A DNA stretch of 33,964 nucleotides from an uncultured Gilliamella sp. (lineage in GTDB: Bacteria; Pseudomonadota; Gammaproteobacteria; Enterobacterales; Enterobacteriaceae). Positions 16,675-25,263 of this stretch are shown piece after piece. Location of the stretch: positions 1-33,964 of the forward strand of contig CALYQY010000013.1 in the NCBI GenBank assembly GCA_945291235.1, read 5' to 3'. The translations under genes and the position numbers were made by a program. Every line of letters starts with the position of its first letter. Within the stretch, counting starts at the first letter, position 1. Under the pieces are notes generated by a model, which was not told the origin of the DNA, made no database searches, and saw nothing but the letters and a program-made list of their open reading frames with translations.

Positions 16675-18073
16675 CCGTTGGTAAATTGATAATAAAACGT
16701 GTCGATTTATCATCTGATTCTACATAAATTGATCCCTTATGGGTTTCAATAATGGATTTAACAATGGCTAGCCCAATACCTGCGCCGGAACTGTCATTAC
16801 GATGGCGTGATTCATCGACACGATAGAATCGGTCAAAAAGATGTGGCAAATGTTTTTTATCAATTTTTTTGCCTGGATTAGAGATAATAATCTTAACCCG
16901 TTTTTCACTCATTTGACTTAACGTGATAGTTATGACCTCGTTATTCGGTGTATAACGAATCGCATTAGACAAAATATTACCAATTGCACGCCCTAACATC
17001 ATTTTATCACCTTGTATGTGAGAACAGTGACCGTCGAGTTGGAAAGTAATATTTTTTTCATCGGTGAGAGGCTCAAAATAATCACACATCATCATAACCA
17101 TGTTAGTAAGATCAATGTCAATCAAATTAGGCACAAGCTGGCGATTGTCTGCCTGCGCCAAAAATAACATATCAGAAATCATTTGTGACATTTTTTCATA
17201 TTCTTCTAAATTAGAATATAAAATTTCACGGTACTCATTTGTCGTACGAGCGTTATTGAGTACAATTTGCGTTTGCGTGGTAAGATTAGTAATTGGTGTA
17301 CGCATTTCATGTGCAATATCGGCAGTAAAATTATGCTGACGAGTAAAAACATCTTCCATACGATTAAGCATGTTATTAAATGCTCTGACCAAGCTTACAT
17401 ATTTAACCGGTACTGACGAGGTTGGAATACGATAATTTAAATTATTTAAACTAATTCTTTCAATCTTCTTGATTAAGCGATTGATTGGTTTTTGAGTATA
17501 GTAAATACTGATGAATGAACCGATTAATGCTAACACACAAGAAATAATAATTAGCAGACCTAATCCGTTTCTTAATCGATTAATAAATTCAAGTTGCACA
17601 TCACGACGAACGGCAACAATCGTAGTGAAGCGTTTACCGTCTTCCCCTATCACCCTTGATGCCGCAATCCGATAAGATGATTTATCTATCGTCTCAATAG
17701 AAGTACTGTCATTTTCAATAATCCGTTCTAACTCTTGTGATTTTAGTGCTATCGCTAAGTTGGGGCCTCGAGTGCGATAGACTATTTTGCCCATATCATC
17801 AATGATATAAACAAATAAGTGATGATGCCCGGTGAGAATTAGCAATAAATTTTGGATAAATTCATCACGATTATCATTCGGAGAATAATAAGTTAGTTCT
17901 CTTTCTATAGAGGTAATAACCGAATTTAATTCGGTCACATTTTGTCTGATTGAAAATTTTTCAAAAGACCGCTCGATCAAATAACTGAAACAATAAAGTA
18001 GTCCACATGTTAACAGACAAACAATAATGGGTAACCGAACGGAAATTAATTTACTCTGTTTCATCCAATACAT
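16667..18073 (-). CDS. cusS: CusS-like heavy-metal sensor histidine kinase
   Basis: This membrane histidine kinase (468 aa) is likely paired with the regulator just upstream. There is a transmembrane helix at about 12-31, a periplasmic sensor region at 32-168, and a second helix at about 169-192. A HAMP domain follows to about 240, then the H-box [13 protein letters not shown] with phospho-accepting His255. The N-box [11 protein letters not shown], a DRFYRVD segment and the [13 protein letters not shown]-box complete the kinase. The closest pattern is CusS/CopS (silver/copper sensing). A GHHH cluster at residues 82-85 of the sensor could bind metal. The start overlaps the end of the regulator gene by 23 bp. 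No metal efflux genes are present nearby, so the signal is inferred only. Confidence 0.82.
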   Translation of the reverse strand: MYWMKQSKLISVRLPIIVCLLTCGLLYCFSYLIERSFEKFSIRQNVTELNSVITSIERELTYYSPNDNRDEFIQNLLLILTGHHHLFVYIIDDMGKIVYRTRGPNLAIALKSQELERIIENDSTSIETIDKSSYRIAASRVIGEDGKRFTTIVAVRRDVQLEFINRLRNGLGLLIIISCVLALIGSFISIYYTQKPINRLIKKIERISLNNLNYRIPTSSVPVKYVSLVRAFNNMLNRMEDVFTRQHNFTADIAHEMRTPITNLTTQTQIVLNNARTTNEYREILYSNLEEYEKMSQMISDMLFLAQADNRQLVPNLIDIDLTNMVMMMCDYFEPLTDEKNITFQLDGHCSHIQGDKMMLGRAIGNILSNAIRYTPNNEVITITLSQMSEKRVKIIISNPGKKIDKKHLPHLFDRFYRVDESRHRNDSSGAGIGLAIVKSIIETHKGSIYVESDDKSTRFIINLPTAI

Positions 18074-18737
18074 CTATTTTATAACCCATTCCACGCACAG
18101 TATGAATAAGTTTAGGTTCGAATCCAGCATCTATTTTGTTACGTAACCGTCTTATGGCTACATCAATCACATTAGTATCGCTATCAAAATTCATATCCCA
18201 AACTTGTGAAGCAATTAACGATCGCGGTAACACTTCACCCGGATAACGTAAGAAGTATTCAAGTAATAAAAACTCTTTATTGGTGAGATCGATACGTTTA
18301 TCTGAACGGGTCACTGTTCGCTTTGGCAAATCCATGACTAAATCAGCAATACTTAATTGATAATTGTTTACTTGCGGCACATTTCGTCTTAATAACGATT
18401 TAACTCTCGCTAATAATTCAGCGAATGAAAAAGGCTTCACTAAATAATCGTCGGCACCTAAATTTAATCCTTTTACTTTATCTTCAACACTTCCCATTGC
18501 TGTCAGCAATATAATTTGGGTGTCTTTACCCGCTTCACGCAATGACTGAACAATTTTCCAACCAACAATATCCGGTAACATTACATCCAGGATAATTAAA
18601 TCATAATCTTCTGTCATTGCCCGATGATAGCCATCTAAACCATTTTTGGTTAGGTCAACAATAAAGCCTGATTCAATTAATCCTTGACGAAGGTATTCAC
18701 CTGTTTTCTGTTCATCTTCAACAACTAACAATTTCAT
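18051..18737 (-). CDS. cusR: CusR-like OmpR-family response regulator
   Basis: The product is 228 residues from the ATG at 18737, chosen over an ATG at 18758 because AAAGGAAA precedes it and MKLLVVEDE matches the family start. The receiver domain (1 to about 118) has the phosphorylation site Asp51 in IILDVMLPD and the conserved Lys in [16 protein letters not shown]. The C-terminal winged helix contains [20 protein letters not shown] and RRLRNKI, nearly the CusR recognition region, and ends [11 protein letters not shown]. That region suggests copper/silver-type regulation. It is the first gene of a two-gene operon with the kinase. A candidate small RNA is encoded divergently upstream. Confidence 0.87.
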   Translation of the reverse strand: MKLLVVEDEQKTGEYLRQGLIESGFIVDLTKNGLDGYHRAMTEDYDLIILDVMLPDIVGWKIVQSLREAGKDTQIILLTAMGSVEDKVKGLNLGADDYLVKPFSFAELLARVKSLLRRNVPQVNNYQLSIADLVMDLPKRTVTRSDKRIDLTNKEFLLLEYFLRYPGEVLPRSLIASQVWDMNFDSDTNVIDVAIRRLRNKIDAGFEPKLIHTVRGMGYKIDVLDETE

Positions 18738-18879
18738 TTTAAATATTTCCTTTGCCAAAGTATCAGGTTATCTAACTTACATAATACTGTTCCTATGATA
18801 TATGAAAAGTTCAAAAACATTCATGATATTTCCATGACTATTTTGTAATCTACTTGTCATTAATCCGTTTGAATGTGTT

Positions 18880-18888
18880 TGTTATAGT
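18880..18888 (+). promoter_or_regulatory. Extended -10 promoter for the candidate sRNA
   Basis: TGT-TATAGT is an extended -10 element (TG, one base, then the -10 hexamer at 18883-18888). The -35 region is weak, which extended -10 promoters tolerate. Transcription would begin near 18894, heading away from cusR. Confidence 0.4.
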
Positions 18889-18893
18889 ATCCA

Positions 18894-18996
18894 CACAATG
18901 ATTCATGAGGCTAGACATTATTGTTTCATTGTTTTATTTCCTTTCATCCATTCCTTGCAATTTAATGCAGCCCTAGTTTATCTAGGGTTTTTTTTT
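18894..18996 (+). ncRNA. Candidate Hfq-type small RNA divergent from cusR
   Basis: A promoter-like extended -10 is followed about 100 bp later by a terminator with a nine-T tail, a length and tail typical of Hfq-dependent sRNAs. No protein-coding frame lies between. The middle is pyrimidine-rich and looks unpaired, which could act as a seed. Its ten bases TATTTCCTTT (18935-18944) are exactly complementary to the cusR ribosome binding site region. I cannot match it to a named sRNA. A role is inference. Confidence 0.4.
18971..18996 (+). terminator. Plus-strand terminator with nine-T tail
   Basis: A CCCTAG/CTAGGG stem (18971-18976, 18982-18987) with a TTTAT loop is followed by nine T residues. 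The only annotated plus-strand gene upstream, yaeP, ends 2.3 kb away, so it must serve an unannotated transcript. No T-run exists on the minus strand. Confidence 0.75.
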
Positions 18997-19071
18997 GCTT
19001 ATAAATCACGATAAGCTCGAATTAATCTCTGAAACAATAAATGATTGACTTTAAAATCTCGGCATTCTAAC

Positions 19072-19110
19072 AAAAATAACTGAATCTGAATATCAAATTC
19101 AGTTATTTTT
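19072..19110. terminator. trmA terminator overlapping the end of the gene
   Basis: A perfect 14-bp stem (AAAAATAACTGAAT at 19072-19085 with its complement at 19097-19110) has an 11-nt loop. It has T-runs on both strands. The trmA stop codon at 19099-19101 lies inside the stem. Confidence 0.8.
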
Positions 19111-20199
19111 ATGCAAAACTACGCCTGTTTCGATGTGTTCTGTATAAGGAAACTGATCAAACAAAGCAAAATGTTTAATCGAGTGCGTTTCTGTCAGTTG
19201 CTGTAAATTTTCACGCAATGTATGAGGGTTACAAGAAATATAAATAATGGTTTTATAACTTTTTAAATTATTTAATGTTTCTATGTCTAATCCTGCACGA
19301 GGAGGATCAACAAGTACCGTATCACACTGATAGTCATCTAAATTAATGCCTTTCAATCGATTAAATTCTCGTTCTTTTCTTATAGCTGACGTAAACTCTT
19401 CAGCCGATAATCGAGCAATAATCAGATTATTAATATGATTGACCGCAATATTATGTTGTGCCGAATAGACCGAAGCTTTGGCAATTTCAGTGGCTAATAC
19501 CTTTCGGAAATTTCGAGCCAACGCAATTGAAAAATTACCATTTCCACAATAAAACTCTAGCAGGTCACCGGATAAACCTTGGGTGACCGAAGTAGCCCAC
19601 TCAAGCATTTTAATATTGACGGCTGCATTAGGCTGCGTAAAACTATTTTCAACTTGCCGATAAATCAAATTGTTACCCATAACCGGTAAAACTTCATCAA
19701 CATAATCAACATCAATAACAATTTTTTGATTACTTGCTCGACCGATAATATGGCAGTTAACACCTTGTTCGGCTAACTGTTGCTTTAATTTTTCAGCTTC
19801 TACCCGCCATTCATCGGATAATTTTTTATGATATAAAAGTGTAATAAGCAGTTCACCACTTAATGTCGAAAAATAATCGATTTGAAAAAGCATATGGCGA
19901 AGCAAATAATTAGGTTTTAAAAGTGGAATAATTTTTTGCATAGCATCATTAACAAGTGCTGTTGCAATCGGGAAAGTTTCTACTTTTATTCGCTTTTTTG
20001 TATTTTTATCGTACATGATATGATAAAGGTCATCTTTATCATGCCATATTCTAAATTCTGCACGCATACGATAATGACTGATTGGAGACGAATACACGGT
20101 TAAATCAGGTAGTGAAAAATGTGATAAAAGCGCTTTTAAATTCGTGACTTTATTTTCAAGCTGTTGTTGATATTTTTCGTTAGAGAAACATTCTGCCAT
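19099..20199 (-). CDS. trmA: tRNA (uracil-54-C5)-methyltransferase TrmA
   Basis: TrmA makes ribothymidine at position 54 in the T-loop of tRNAs, using SAM. Its 366 residues equal the E. coli length. Conserved stretches are [13 protein letters not shown] near the N-terminus, [15 protein letters not shown], the SAM site [24 protein letters not shown], and SCNPHTL, which contains the catalytic Cys323. [11 protein letters not shown] near the end carries the general-base Glu (about 357). The gene is divergent from srmB with about 400 bp between. Confidence 0.95.
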   Translation of the reverse strand: MAECFSNEKYQQQLENKVTNLKALLSHFSLPDLTVYSSPISHYRMRAEFRIWHDKDDLYHIMYDKNTKKRIKVETFPIATALVNDAMQKIIPLLKPNYLLRHMLFQIDYFSTLSGELLITLLYHKKLSDEWRVEAEKLKQQLAEQGVNCHIIGRASNQKIVIDVDYVDEVLPVMGNNLIYRQVENSFTQPNAAVNIKMLEWATSVTQGLSGDLLEFYCGNGNFSIALARNFRKVLATEIAKASVYSAQHNIAVNHINNLIIARLSAEEFTSAIRKEREFNRLKGINLDDYQCDTVLVDPPRAGLDIETLNNLKSYKTIIYISCNPHTLRENLQQLTETHSIKHFALFDQFPYTEHIETGVVLHKNN

Positions 20200-20597
20200 T
20201 TTAATTATCAGATTATTAAAAAGTGGTTATAAAAAATTAGTCAATTTGATTTAATGCTATAGACTAAACAGAGATATAAAAATTGATTTTCGCTTAGTAT
20301 ATCACAAAGATTTTAGCCCCATTATTTTATCTATGTTATCATAAACCACTATCAATGGTAAGCCTGATACCACCCAACGTTAACTTTAAGTCACTTGTCA
20401 TCAAATTTGCATCATGAAATTCAATTTATGCAGTTGGTCAGAATTGACGTTTTTTCTTAATGAATATTACATTCACTTAAATAAGTTATTTTCATTCATT
20501 GACATTAATTATCTGGGGATTTACTAAAATTAGCGCATTAAGCTTTCATTTGGTTGAAATGTTGGTATCACCATAGACAATCATTGGTGTGATAATA
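20200..20597. other. Divergent intergenic region between trmA and srmB
   Basis: About 400 bp contains no reading frame or RNA structure I can support. An imperfect inverted repeat (ATCACCA with TGGTGTGAT, about 20564-20592) lies immediately before the srmB promoter and could be a regulatory site. Otherwise nothing stands out. Confidence 0.4.
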
Positions 20598-20625
20598 TTG
20601 TAGTTATATTGATTGCCGTTATAAT
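20598..20625 (+). promoter_or_regulatory. srmB sigma-70 promoter
   Basis: TTGTAG (20598-20603) and a perfect TATAAT (20620-20625) are separated by 16 bp. The predicted transcript starts near 20632, which places the in-frame ATG at 20609 upstream of the RNA and supports the srmB start at 20657. Confidence 0.65.
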
Positions 20626-20656
20626 GTGTTTTAAATTTCTCGTTATAAAGGTCATT

Positions 20657-21979
20657 ATGACAACGCAAACTTTTTCCGATTTACAAATAGATGATGTATT
20701 AATTAACAATCTCGAAGCTCAAAATATTATTACCCCTACTGTAATTCAAGCACAAACGATCCCTGTAGCTTTAGATGGCAAAGATATCTTAGGATCGGCA
20801 CCAACCGGTACCGGTAAAACACTTGCTTTTTTAATCCCAGCGGTACAACATCTTTTAGACTTTCCGCGTCGAAAACCGGGGCCACCAAGAATTTTAATTT
20901 TAACGCCAACGCGTGAGCTTGCAATGCAAATTGCAGAACAGGCAAAAAACTTAACGCAATCAACGCATCTGAGTATTGCGACAATTACTGGTGGTGTCGC
21001 TTATATGAATCATGCAGAAGTATTTAGTAAAAACCAAGACATTGTCATTGCCACAACCGGACGACTATTGCAGTATATTAAAGAAGAAAACTTCGACTGC
21101 CGAGCGGTGGAAATGTTGATATTAGATGAAGCCGATCGCATGTTAGACATGGGCTTTTCACAAGATGTGGAAACAATTTCTGCCGAAACCCGTTGGCGCA
21201 AACAAACCTTACTTTTTTCAGCGACACTGGAAGGTGAAGGTTTATTCAATTTTGCCAGTCGAATTCTCGATCAGCCCGTTGAAATTAATGCGGCTCCGTC
21301 CCGTAAAGAGCGTAAAAAAATCATCCAATTTTATTATCGTGCTGATGATATCAATCATAAAGTTGCTTTATTAACCCATCTTCTCAAGCAAGATGAATTT
21401 AAAAAAACAATTGTATTTGTTCGAAAACGTGAACGGGTACACGAACTGGTAACTTGGTTACATCAAGCAGGTATAAAAAGTTGTTATTTAGAAGGCGAGA
21501 TGGTACAAGCAAAACGCAATGAAGCAATAAAAAGAATCAGTAACAACACCGTAAACGTCTTAGTGGCTACTGATGTGGCTGCTCGGGGAATCGATATTGA
21601 TGATGTTACACACGTCATCAATTTTGATGCGCCAAAAACAGCAGATGTCTATCTACACCGTATTGGTCGTACAGCAAGAGCAGGTAAAAAAGGGACGGCT
21701 ATCATGTTAGTTGAAGCGCATGACAATGATCTATTACTGAAAATTGAACGCTATATTCAAGAACCCATAAAATTGAGAACGATTGAAGGATTACGTCCTA
21801 AAACTAAAGCACCAAAACCGACTTGCAAGAAAAAATCGTCAAATAAATCAAAATTGAAGCGTGGTGCAAAAAAACAGGATGACACAGCAAAGAAAAAAGT
21901 TAAAATCCGTTTACGTGACACCAAAAATAAAGGTAAACCTAAACACAAATTAAGCGAATCGAATAATTCAAAAGTTTGA
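20657..21979 (+). CDS. srmB: DEAD-box ATP-dependent RNA helicase SrmB
   Basis: SrmB acts early in 50S ribosomal subunit assembly. From the ATG at 20657 the product is 440 residues. An upstream in-frame ATG (20609) precedes the likely transcription start and is rejected; AAAGG lies before 20657. Motifs in order are Q-motif F-x-[x]n-PTVIQ, Walker A SAPTGTGKT, LTPTRELAMQ, TGGVAYMNHAEVF (typical of SrmB), ATTGRLLQY, DEAD (LILDEADRMLDMGF), SAT, TIVFVRKRERVHEL, LVATDVAARGIDI and HRIGRTARAG. A lysine-rich basic tail of about 60 residues ends the protein. The tail and the TGGVAYMNHAEVF block separate it from RhlE, RhlB and DeaD. Confidence 0.94.
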   Translation: MTTQTFSDLQIDDVLINNLEAQNIITPTVIQAQTIPVALDGKDILGSAPTGTGKTLAFLIPAVQHLLDFPRRKPGPPRILILTPTRELAMQIAEQAKNLTQSTHLSIATITGGVAYMNHAEVFSKNQDIVIATTGRLLQYIKEENFDCRAVEMLILDEADRMLDMGFSQDVETISAETRWRKQTLLFSATLEGEGLFNFASRILDQPVEINAAPSRKERKKIIQFYYRADDINHKVALLTHLLKQDEFKKTIVFVRKRERVHELVTWLHQAGIKSCYLEGEMVQAKRNEAIKRISNNTVNVLVATDVAARGIDIDDVTHVINFDAPKTADVYLHRIGRTARAGKKGTAIMLVEAHDNDLLLKIERYIQEPIKLRTIEGLRPKTKAPKPTCKKKSSNKSKLKRGAKKQDDTAKKKVKIRLRDTKNKGKPKHKLSESNNSKV

Positions 21980-22017
21980 CATAGTCAGAGCTTATGAAAG
22001 CGATTGTTAATAACAAC

Positions 22018-22045
22018 TTGGACAATTTTTATCAGTTGCTATAAT
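22018..22045 (+). promoter_or_regulatory. Peroxiredoxin gene promoter
   Basis: TTGGAC (22018-22023), a 16-bp spacer and TATAAT (22040-22045) form a strong sigma-70 promoter about 50 bp before the ATG. No OxyR-like site is obvious to me upstream. Confidence 0.7.
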
Positions 22046-22095
22046 ACATTCCATCAAGGTTTACAATATTTTTGGTTTTATACAAGGAGAAACAC

Positions 22096-22698
22096 ATGAC
22101 ATTAGTCACGCGAAAAGCACCTGATTTTACTTCATCAGCAGTTTTAGGTTCTGGTGAAATTGTAAATAACTTTAATTTAACTCAGCATATTCAAGGTAAA
22201 TATGCCGTTGTATTCTTTTGGCCAATGGATTTTACTTTTGTTTGTCCATCAGAAATTATTGCTTTCGATCATCGTCTTGAAGAATTCAAAAAACGTGGTG
22301 TTGAAGTTATTGGTGTTTCAATGGACTCAGAATATGTTCATAACGCATGGCGAAACACTCCGCAAGATAAAGGTGGAATTGGCGAAGTTAAATTCCCAAT
22401 TGTTGCCGATATCAAGCACTCTATTATGCAAGCTTATGGTGTTGAACATCCTGAAGCAGGTGTAGCGCTTCGTGCATCATTCTTTATTGATAAAAATGGA
22501 ATTGTTCGTCACGAGACTATCAATGATTTACCTATAGGGCGTAATATTGATGAAATGATCCGTATTGTTGATGCTTTCCAATTCCATGAAGAACACGGTG
22601 AAGTTTGCCCTGCACAATGGACTAAAGGTAAACAAGGTATGCAAGGCAATCCTAATGGTGTTGCAAGCTACTTAAAACAACACGCTAACGAACTTTAA
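22096..22698 (+). CDS. Typical 2-Cys peroxiredoxin (AhpC/TSA family)
   Basis: The enzyme reduces hydrogen peroxide and organic peroxides through a peroxidatic and a resolving cysteine. It has 200 residues from the ATG at 22096. AAGGAGA precedes it, whereas an in-frame TTG at 22072 has no ribosome binding site. The peroxidatic Cys50 sits in DFTFVCPSE and the resolving Cys171 in EVCPAQW. The WRNTPQ segment and GGIGEVKFP loop are typical of the Prx1 subgroup, but the C-terminal YF motif that makes eukaryotic enzymes oxidation-sensitive is absent. It resembles the 200-residue Vibrio-type enzyme more than E. coli AhpC (187 aa). No ahpF-like reductase is adjacent, so thioredoxin is a likely reductant. 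Confidence 0.92.
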   Translation: MTLVTRKAPDFTSSAVLGSGEIVNNFNLTQHIQGKYAVVFFWPMDFTFVCPSEIIAFDHRLEEFKKRGVEVIGVSMDSEYVHNAWRNTPQDKGGIGEVKFPIVADIKHSIMQAYGVEHPEAGVALRASFFIDKNGIVRHETINDLPIGRNIDEMIRIVDAFQFHEEHGEVCPAQWTKGKQGMQGNPNGVASYLKQHANEL

Positions 22699-22760
22699 TA
22701 TTCTACTCAATACTGAATAACTTATTGAAAAGATTAACTTTCAATTCAAGTTACTTTGTT

Positions 22761-22788
22761 AAACCGGAGATGTTCTCCGGTTTTTTTT
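22761..22788 (+). terminator. Terminator of the peroxiredoxin gene
   Basis: A 10-bp stem (AAACCGGAGA with TCTCCGGTTT) has a TGT loop and runs into eight T residues (22781-22788), 60 bp past the stop. Confidence 0.9.
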
Positions 22789-23018
22789 ATTCTTAATTGT
22801 TTTCTTAATTCCCTTTTTACTTTGAATAAATTCATTCAATAGTTTTGTGTACATTAACTAGAAGATGAAAAGATTGAAATGAATGTCTATTTAGATAAAT
22901 TCTGTGACTTGAAACGGATCTTTTATCAATAAAAAGACTTTATCAAATTGAGTTATCCAGTTGAAAATAGTTTGCGAACGATTAAAAACAATAATGGAAA
23001 ATAATTTAACACTTCGTT

Positions 23019-23333
23019 TTACATTGTCATATGCAGTCCAACCACGCCAACAATAATAATGACCAATCCCAATAAACGCGGTAAATTTTTAGGCTCATTG
23101 AATAAAAACATATTGGCAAATACTGCTCCGGATGTGCCAAGTCCAACCCATACGGGGTAAACAATACTCAGTTCAAGATAATGAAGGGAGAAATAAAAAA
23201 GAACAAAAGAAACAAAAAATCCGCCCCAATATAAAACTAATCTTATTATTTTTTTTTGTTCAGCATAGAGCTTCAATCCTATTGCCCCTATCACTTCAAA
23301 AAATGATGCTGTTAATATTAAAAGCCATCCCAT
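23019..23333 (-). CDS. Small multidrug resistance (SMR) family transporter, subunit 2
   Basis: The product has 104 residues with four hydrophobic helices, the SMR layout. The essential membrane glutamate is Glu13 in SFFEVIGAIGLKLY. The third-helix signature reads YPVWVGLGTSGAVFANMFLFNE, and the final helix LLGLVIIIVGVVGLH is typical. It is preceded by GAGGA and lies 29 bp after the stop of the other SMR gene. Two unlike SMR genes in tandem normally make a heterodimeric antiporter (as in YkkCD, EbrAB, YvdRS or MdtJI). The substrate (toxic cation, guanidinium or polyamine) cannot be told from sequence. Confidence 0.8.
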   Translation of the reverse strand: MGWLLILTASFFEVIGAIGLKLYAEQKKIIRLVLYWGGFFVSFVLFYFSLHYLELSIVYPVWVGLGTSGAVFANMFLFNEPKNLPRLLGLVIIIVGVVGLHMTM

Positions 23334-23362
23334 AATAAAATCCTCAATCTGATCTTTGTCGA

Positions 23363-23686
23363 TTAACTATCTGTACGTTTAAGTTGCACAACGCCTATTA
23401 TGATTAATGCTACAAAAAAGAGTTGCATCATTTTGATTTCTTTACCAAAAAGCACCATATCAATAATCGTTGCCCCAACGGCACCAACGCCGGAAAATAT
23501 GGCATAAACAGTGCCTGTTGGAATGGTCTTACAGGCATTAGTTAAAAATGTAAAATCGACAATAATTAATGTGATAATAATCATCCAATGCCAATACTCC
23601 GTTGCAACACTAAATCCTAAAATCCAACATAATTCAAAAAAGCAGGTCAATATAACAAATCCCCACTCTTTATTAATGCTAAACAT
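23363..23686 (-). CDS. Small multidrug resistance (SMR) family transporter, subunit 1
   Basis: The 107-residue, four-helix membrane protein is the first gene of the SMR pair. The conserved glutamate is Glu18 in TCFFELCWILGF, where the E-x-C-W pattern resembles YkkC-type subunits. The helix-three signature is IPTGTVYAIFSGVGAVGATI. A GCGAGGTAG ribosome binding site precedes the ATG. I looked upstream for a guanidine riboswitch and saw no convincing one. The gene runs opposite to the peroxiredoxin gene and is likely co-transcribed with the next SMR gene. Confidence 0.8.
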   Translation of the reverse strand: MFSINKEWGFVILTCFFELCWILGFSVATEYWHWMIIITLIIVDFTFLTNACKTIPTGTVYAIFSGVGAVGATIIDMVLFGKEIKMMQLFFVALIIIGVVQLKRTDS

Positions 23687-24093
23687 AGCTACCTCGCTGC
23701 TATCATTTTACTTATTGCTTGATTTTGCTTTTTCTACCGATGTTTATATCGTTGAAAAATAAGATGGTTCGCAAACATGAAGGTTTGCCACCGAAAGATC
23801 AACATGTTAATGCAGAAAAACTACGTGGTTTAAGATTAAACTAACTTAAGTCGCACTAAAACATTTTGATATATCATTACTAGTTTACTTAGCTTATTCT
23901 TATTCAATTCTATAATGAAGATACAAAATTGGCAAGGCTAACCCTGATTATTCGCTATATTTCAGTGTTTCATTAAAAAATTGAAGATAAGTTGATTGAA
24001 ACGGTTTAAACAGATATGAATAAATGTTTAAGCACACAATTACACGTAAATTTACTTCCCTATATAAAAGGAAGTAAACTTCTAACGTAATGA
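23687..24093. other. Intergenic region between the SMR pair and ribB
   Basis: About 400 bp contains a 34-codon plus-strand frame at 23740-23844 with protein-like content in its second half (HEGLPPKDQHVNAEKLRGLR) but no clear ribosome binding site; it may be a gene relic or chance. A 9-bp stem-loop at 24051-24078 sits just past the ribB stop and may end its mRNA, though its T-run is poor. Confidence 0.35.
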
Positions 24094-24732
24094 TTATAAA
24101 GACTGTAAATAGTTTGCTATATCTTCTATTGTCACCACAGGCAATTGATGCTTTTTAGCGAACTCAACCACTTGGGGCGCTCTTGCCATTGAACCATCAT
24201 CATTCGTTAATTCGCAAATCACAGCGGCAGGTTTCAATCCAGCTAGCTTGACCAGATCAACCGATGCTTCGGTGTGTCCTCGACGAGCAAGTACTCCACC
24301 TTCTTTTGCTACCAGTGGAAAAACATGACCAGGATGATTTAAGTCACTGGGTTTAGCTTCATCGGCTACGGCAGCTTTAATCGTGGTAACGCGATCTGCC
24401 GCTGATACGCCAGTTGACACCCCCTTTGCCGCTTCAATTGAAATAGTAAAGGCAGTATGATTTTTACTGGTATTGTTTGCCACCATCATGGGAAGATTCA
24501 ATTTTTCACATTGTTCTTTTGGCATACATAAGCAAACGATTCCACTTCCATAACGAATTGTCAGTGCCATTTGTTCTGTCGTTATGGTTTGCGCTGCCCA
24601 AATAATATCACCTTCATTTTCCCGATCTTCATCATCTAAAACTAACACGCCTTGCCCTGCTTGAATCGATGCAATCGCTTTTTTGACACGTTCTGATGGG
24701 GTTCCAAATTCATTTAAATTAAACTGATTCAT
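24094..24732 (-). CDS. ribB: 3,4-dihydroxy-2-butanone-4-phosphate synthase RibB
   Basis: RibB converts ribulose 5-phosphate to dihydroxybutanone phosphate plus formate, one of the two starting branches of riboflavin synthesis. The product has 212 residues (E. coli 217), a single-domain RibB without a fused GTP cyclohydrolase II. The metal/substrate loop [10 protein letters not shown] places Arg37, Glu38 and Asp42 at their expected positions. The second site RRGHTEAS contains His153. HPGHVFPL and the STGVSAADR segment are also conserved. The long leader carries an FMN riboswitch (24944-25150), so FMN should repress it. The gene runs opposite to none of its neighbours; potI ends upstream of its promoter on the same strand. 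Confidence 0.95.
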   Translation of the reverse strand: MNQFNLNEFGTPSERVKKAIASIQAGQGVLVLDDEDRENEGDIIWAAQTITTEQMALTIRYGSGIVCLCMPKEQCEKLNLPMMVANNTSKNHTAFTISIEAAKGVSTGVSAADRVTTIKAAVADEAKPSDLNHPGHVFPLVAKEGGVLARRGHTEASVDLVKLAGLKPAAVICELTNDDGSMARAPQVVEFAKKHQLPVVTIEDIANYLQSL

Positions 24733-24943
24733 GGTAAATACCTAGGTCCTTTTTTAATATATTTATTATTTTTCTAAATTATCTTGGTATTCCAAATTAA
24801 TACTCATCAATCGTATTTTATGCATTGCCAAGCTAATTTAATTAAAAATAAACTTAATACCAGAATCAGGGCTGTGCTTGACCATAGTGATATTGCTAAA
24901 AAGTAAACTATGCAACTAATAGCAAATTAAGAAAAGATAAGCA

Positions 24944-25150
24944 ACTCTCTTTTATCCAGACTTTCACTGTCGGCTTTGGAATTTCACCAAATCTGCTAGA
25001 CCTTAATACCTATTAATCATCTTCAAATTCACTTCAAATCATTTCGCACAACAATGAAATTAATTTTAGCTATTTGAAATATTGACTGACTAAAATATTA
25101 AGCGCTCGTGGGCTATACCACCGGTGGGGACTTGCACCCCGCCCTGAGAA
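24944..25150 (-). promoter_or_regulatory. FMN riboswitch (RFN element) controlling ribB
   Basis: Read on the minus strand the conserved core is easily recognised: CTCAGGGCGGGG, then GTCCCCACCGGTGGTA, GCCCACGAGCGC, a variable arm, GGTCTAGCAGAT, TTGGTGAAATTCCAAAGCCGA and AGTCTGGAT closing with AGAGAG. These are the six-stem FMN aptamer segments in correct order. The aptamer ends about 210 nt before the ribB ATG, leaving a long expression platform. A TATTAT/TATAGT promoter-like sequence lies just upstream, near 25180-25190. Confidence 0.95.
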
Positions 25151-25221
25151 TTTTGTTAGTTTACTAACTCTCAACACTATAATACAAATCTAGTAAAAAG
25201 ACACGGATATTTTGAAAGGAA

Positions 25222-25248
25222 AATATTGCCGCATTGTGCGGCAATATT
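25222..25248 (-). terminator. Terminator of the potFGHI operon
   Basis: A perfect 12-bp GC-containing stem (AATATTGCCGCA with TGCGGCAATATT) with a 3-nt loop lies 16 bp past the potI stop and is followed by TTTTCC on the minus strand. It also separates the operon from the ribB promoter. Confidence 0.8.
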
Positions 25249-25263
25249 AAGTTTTAAAAAGGT

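Noticed and set aside
17100..17339. Plus-strand frame of 79 codons inside the sensor kinase gene
   Set aside because: It is the shadow of the kinase gene, whose motifs are unmistakable on the other strand.
20609..20656. Upstream ATG extending SrmB by 16 residues
   Set aside because: It lies between the -35 and -10 boxes of the likely promoter, so it would not be in the mRNA.
23687..23830. Guanidine riboswitch in front of the SMR genes
   Set aside because: I looked for the ykkC-type conserved segments and paired ACGR loops on the minus strand and did not find a convincing set.
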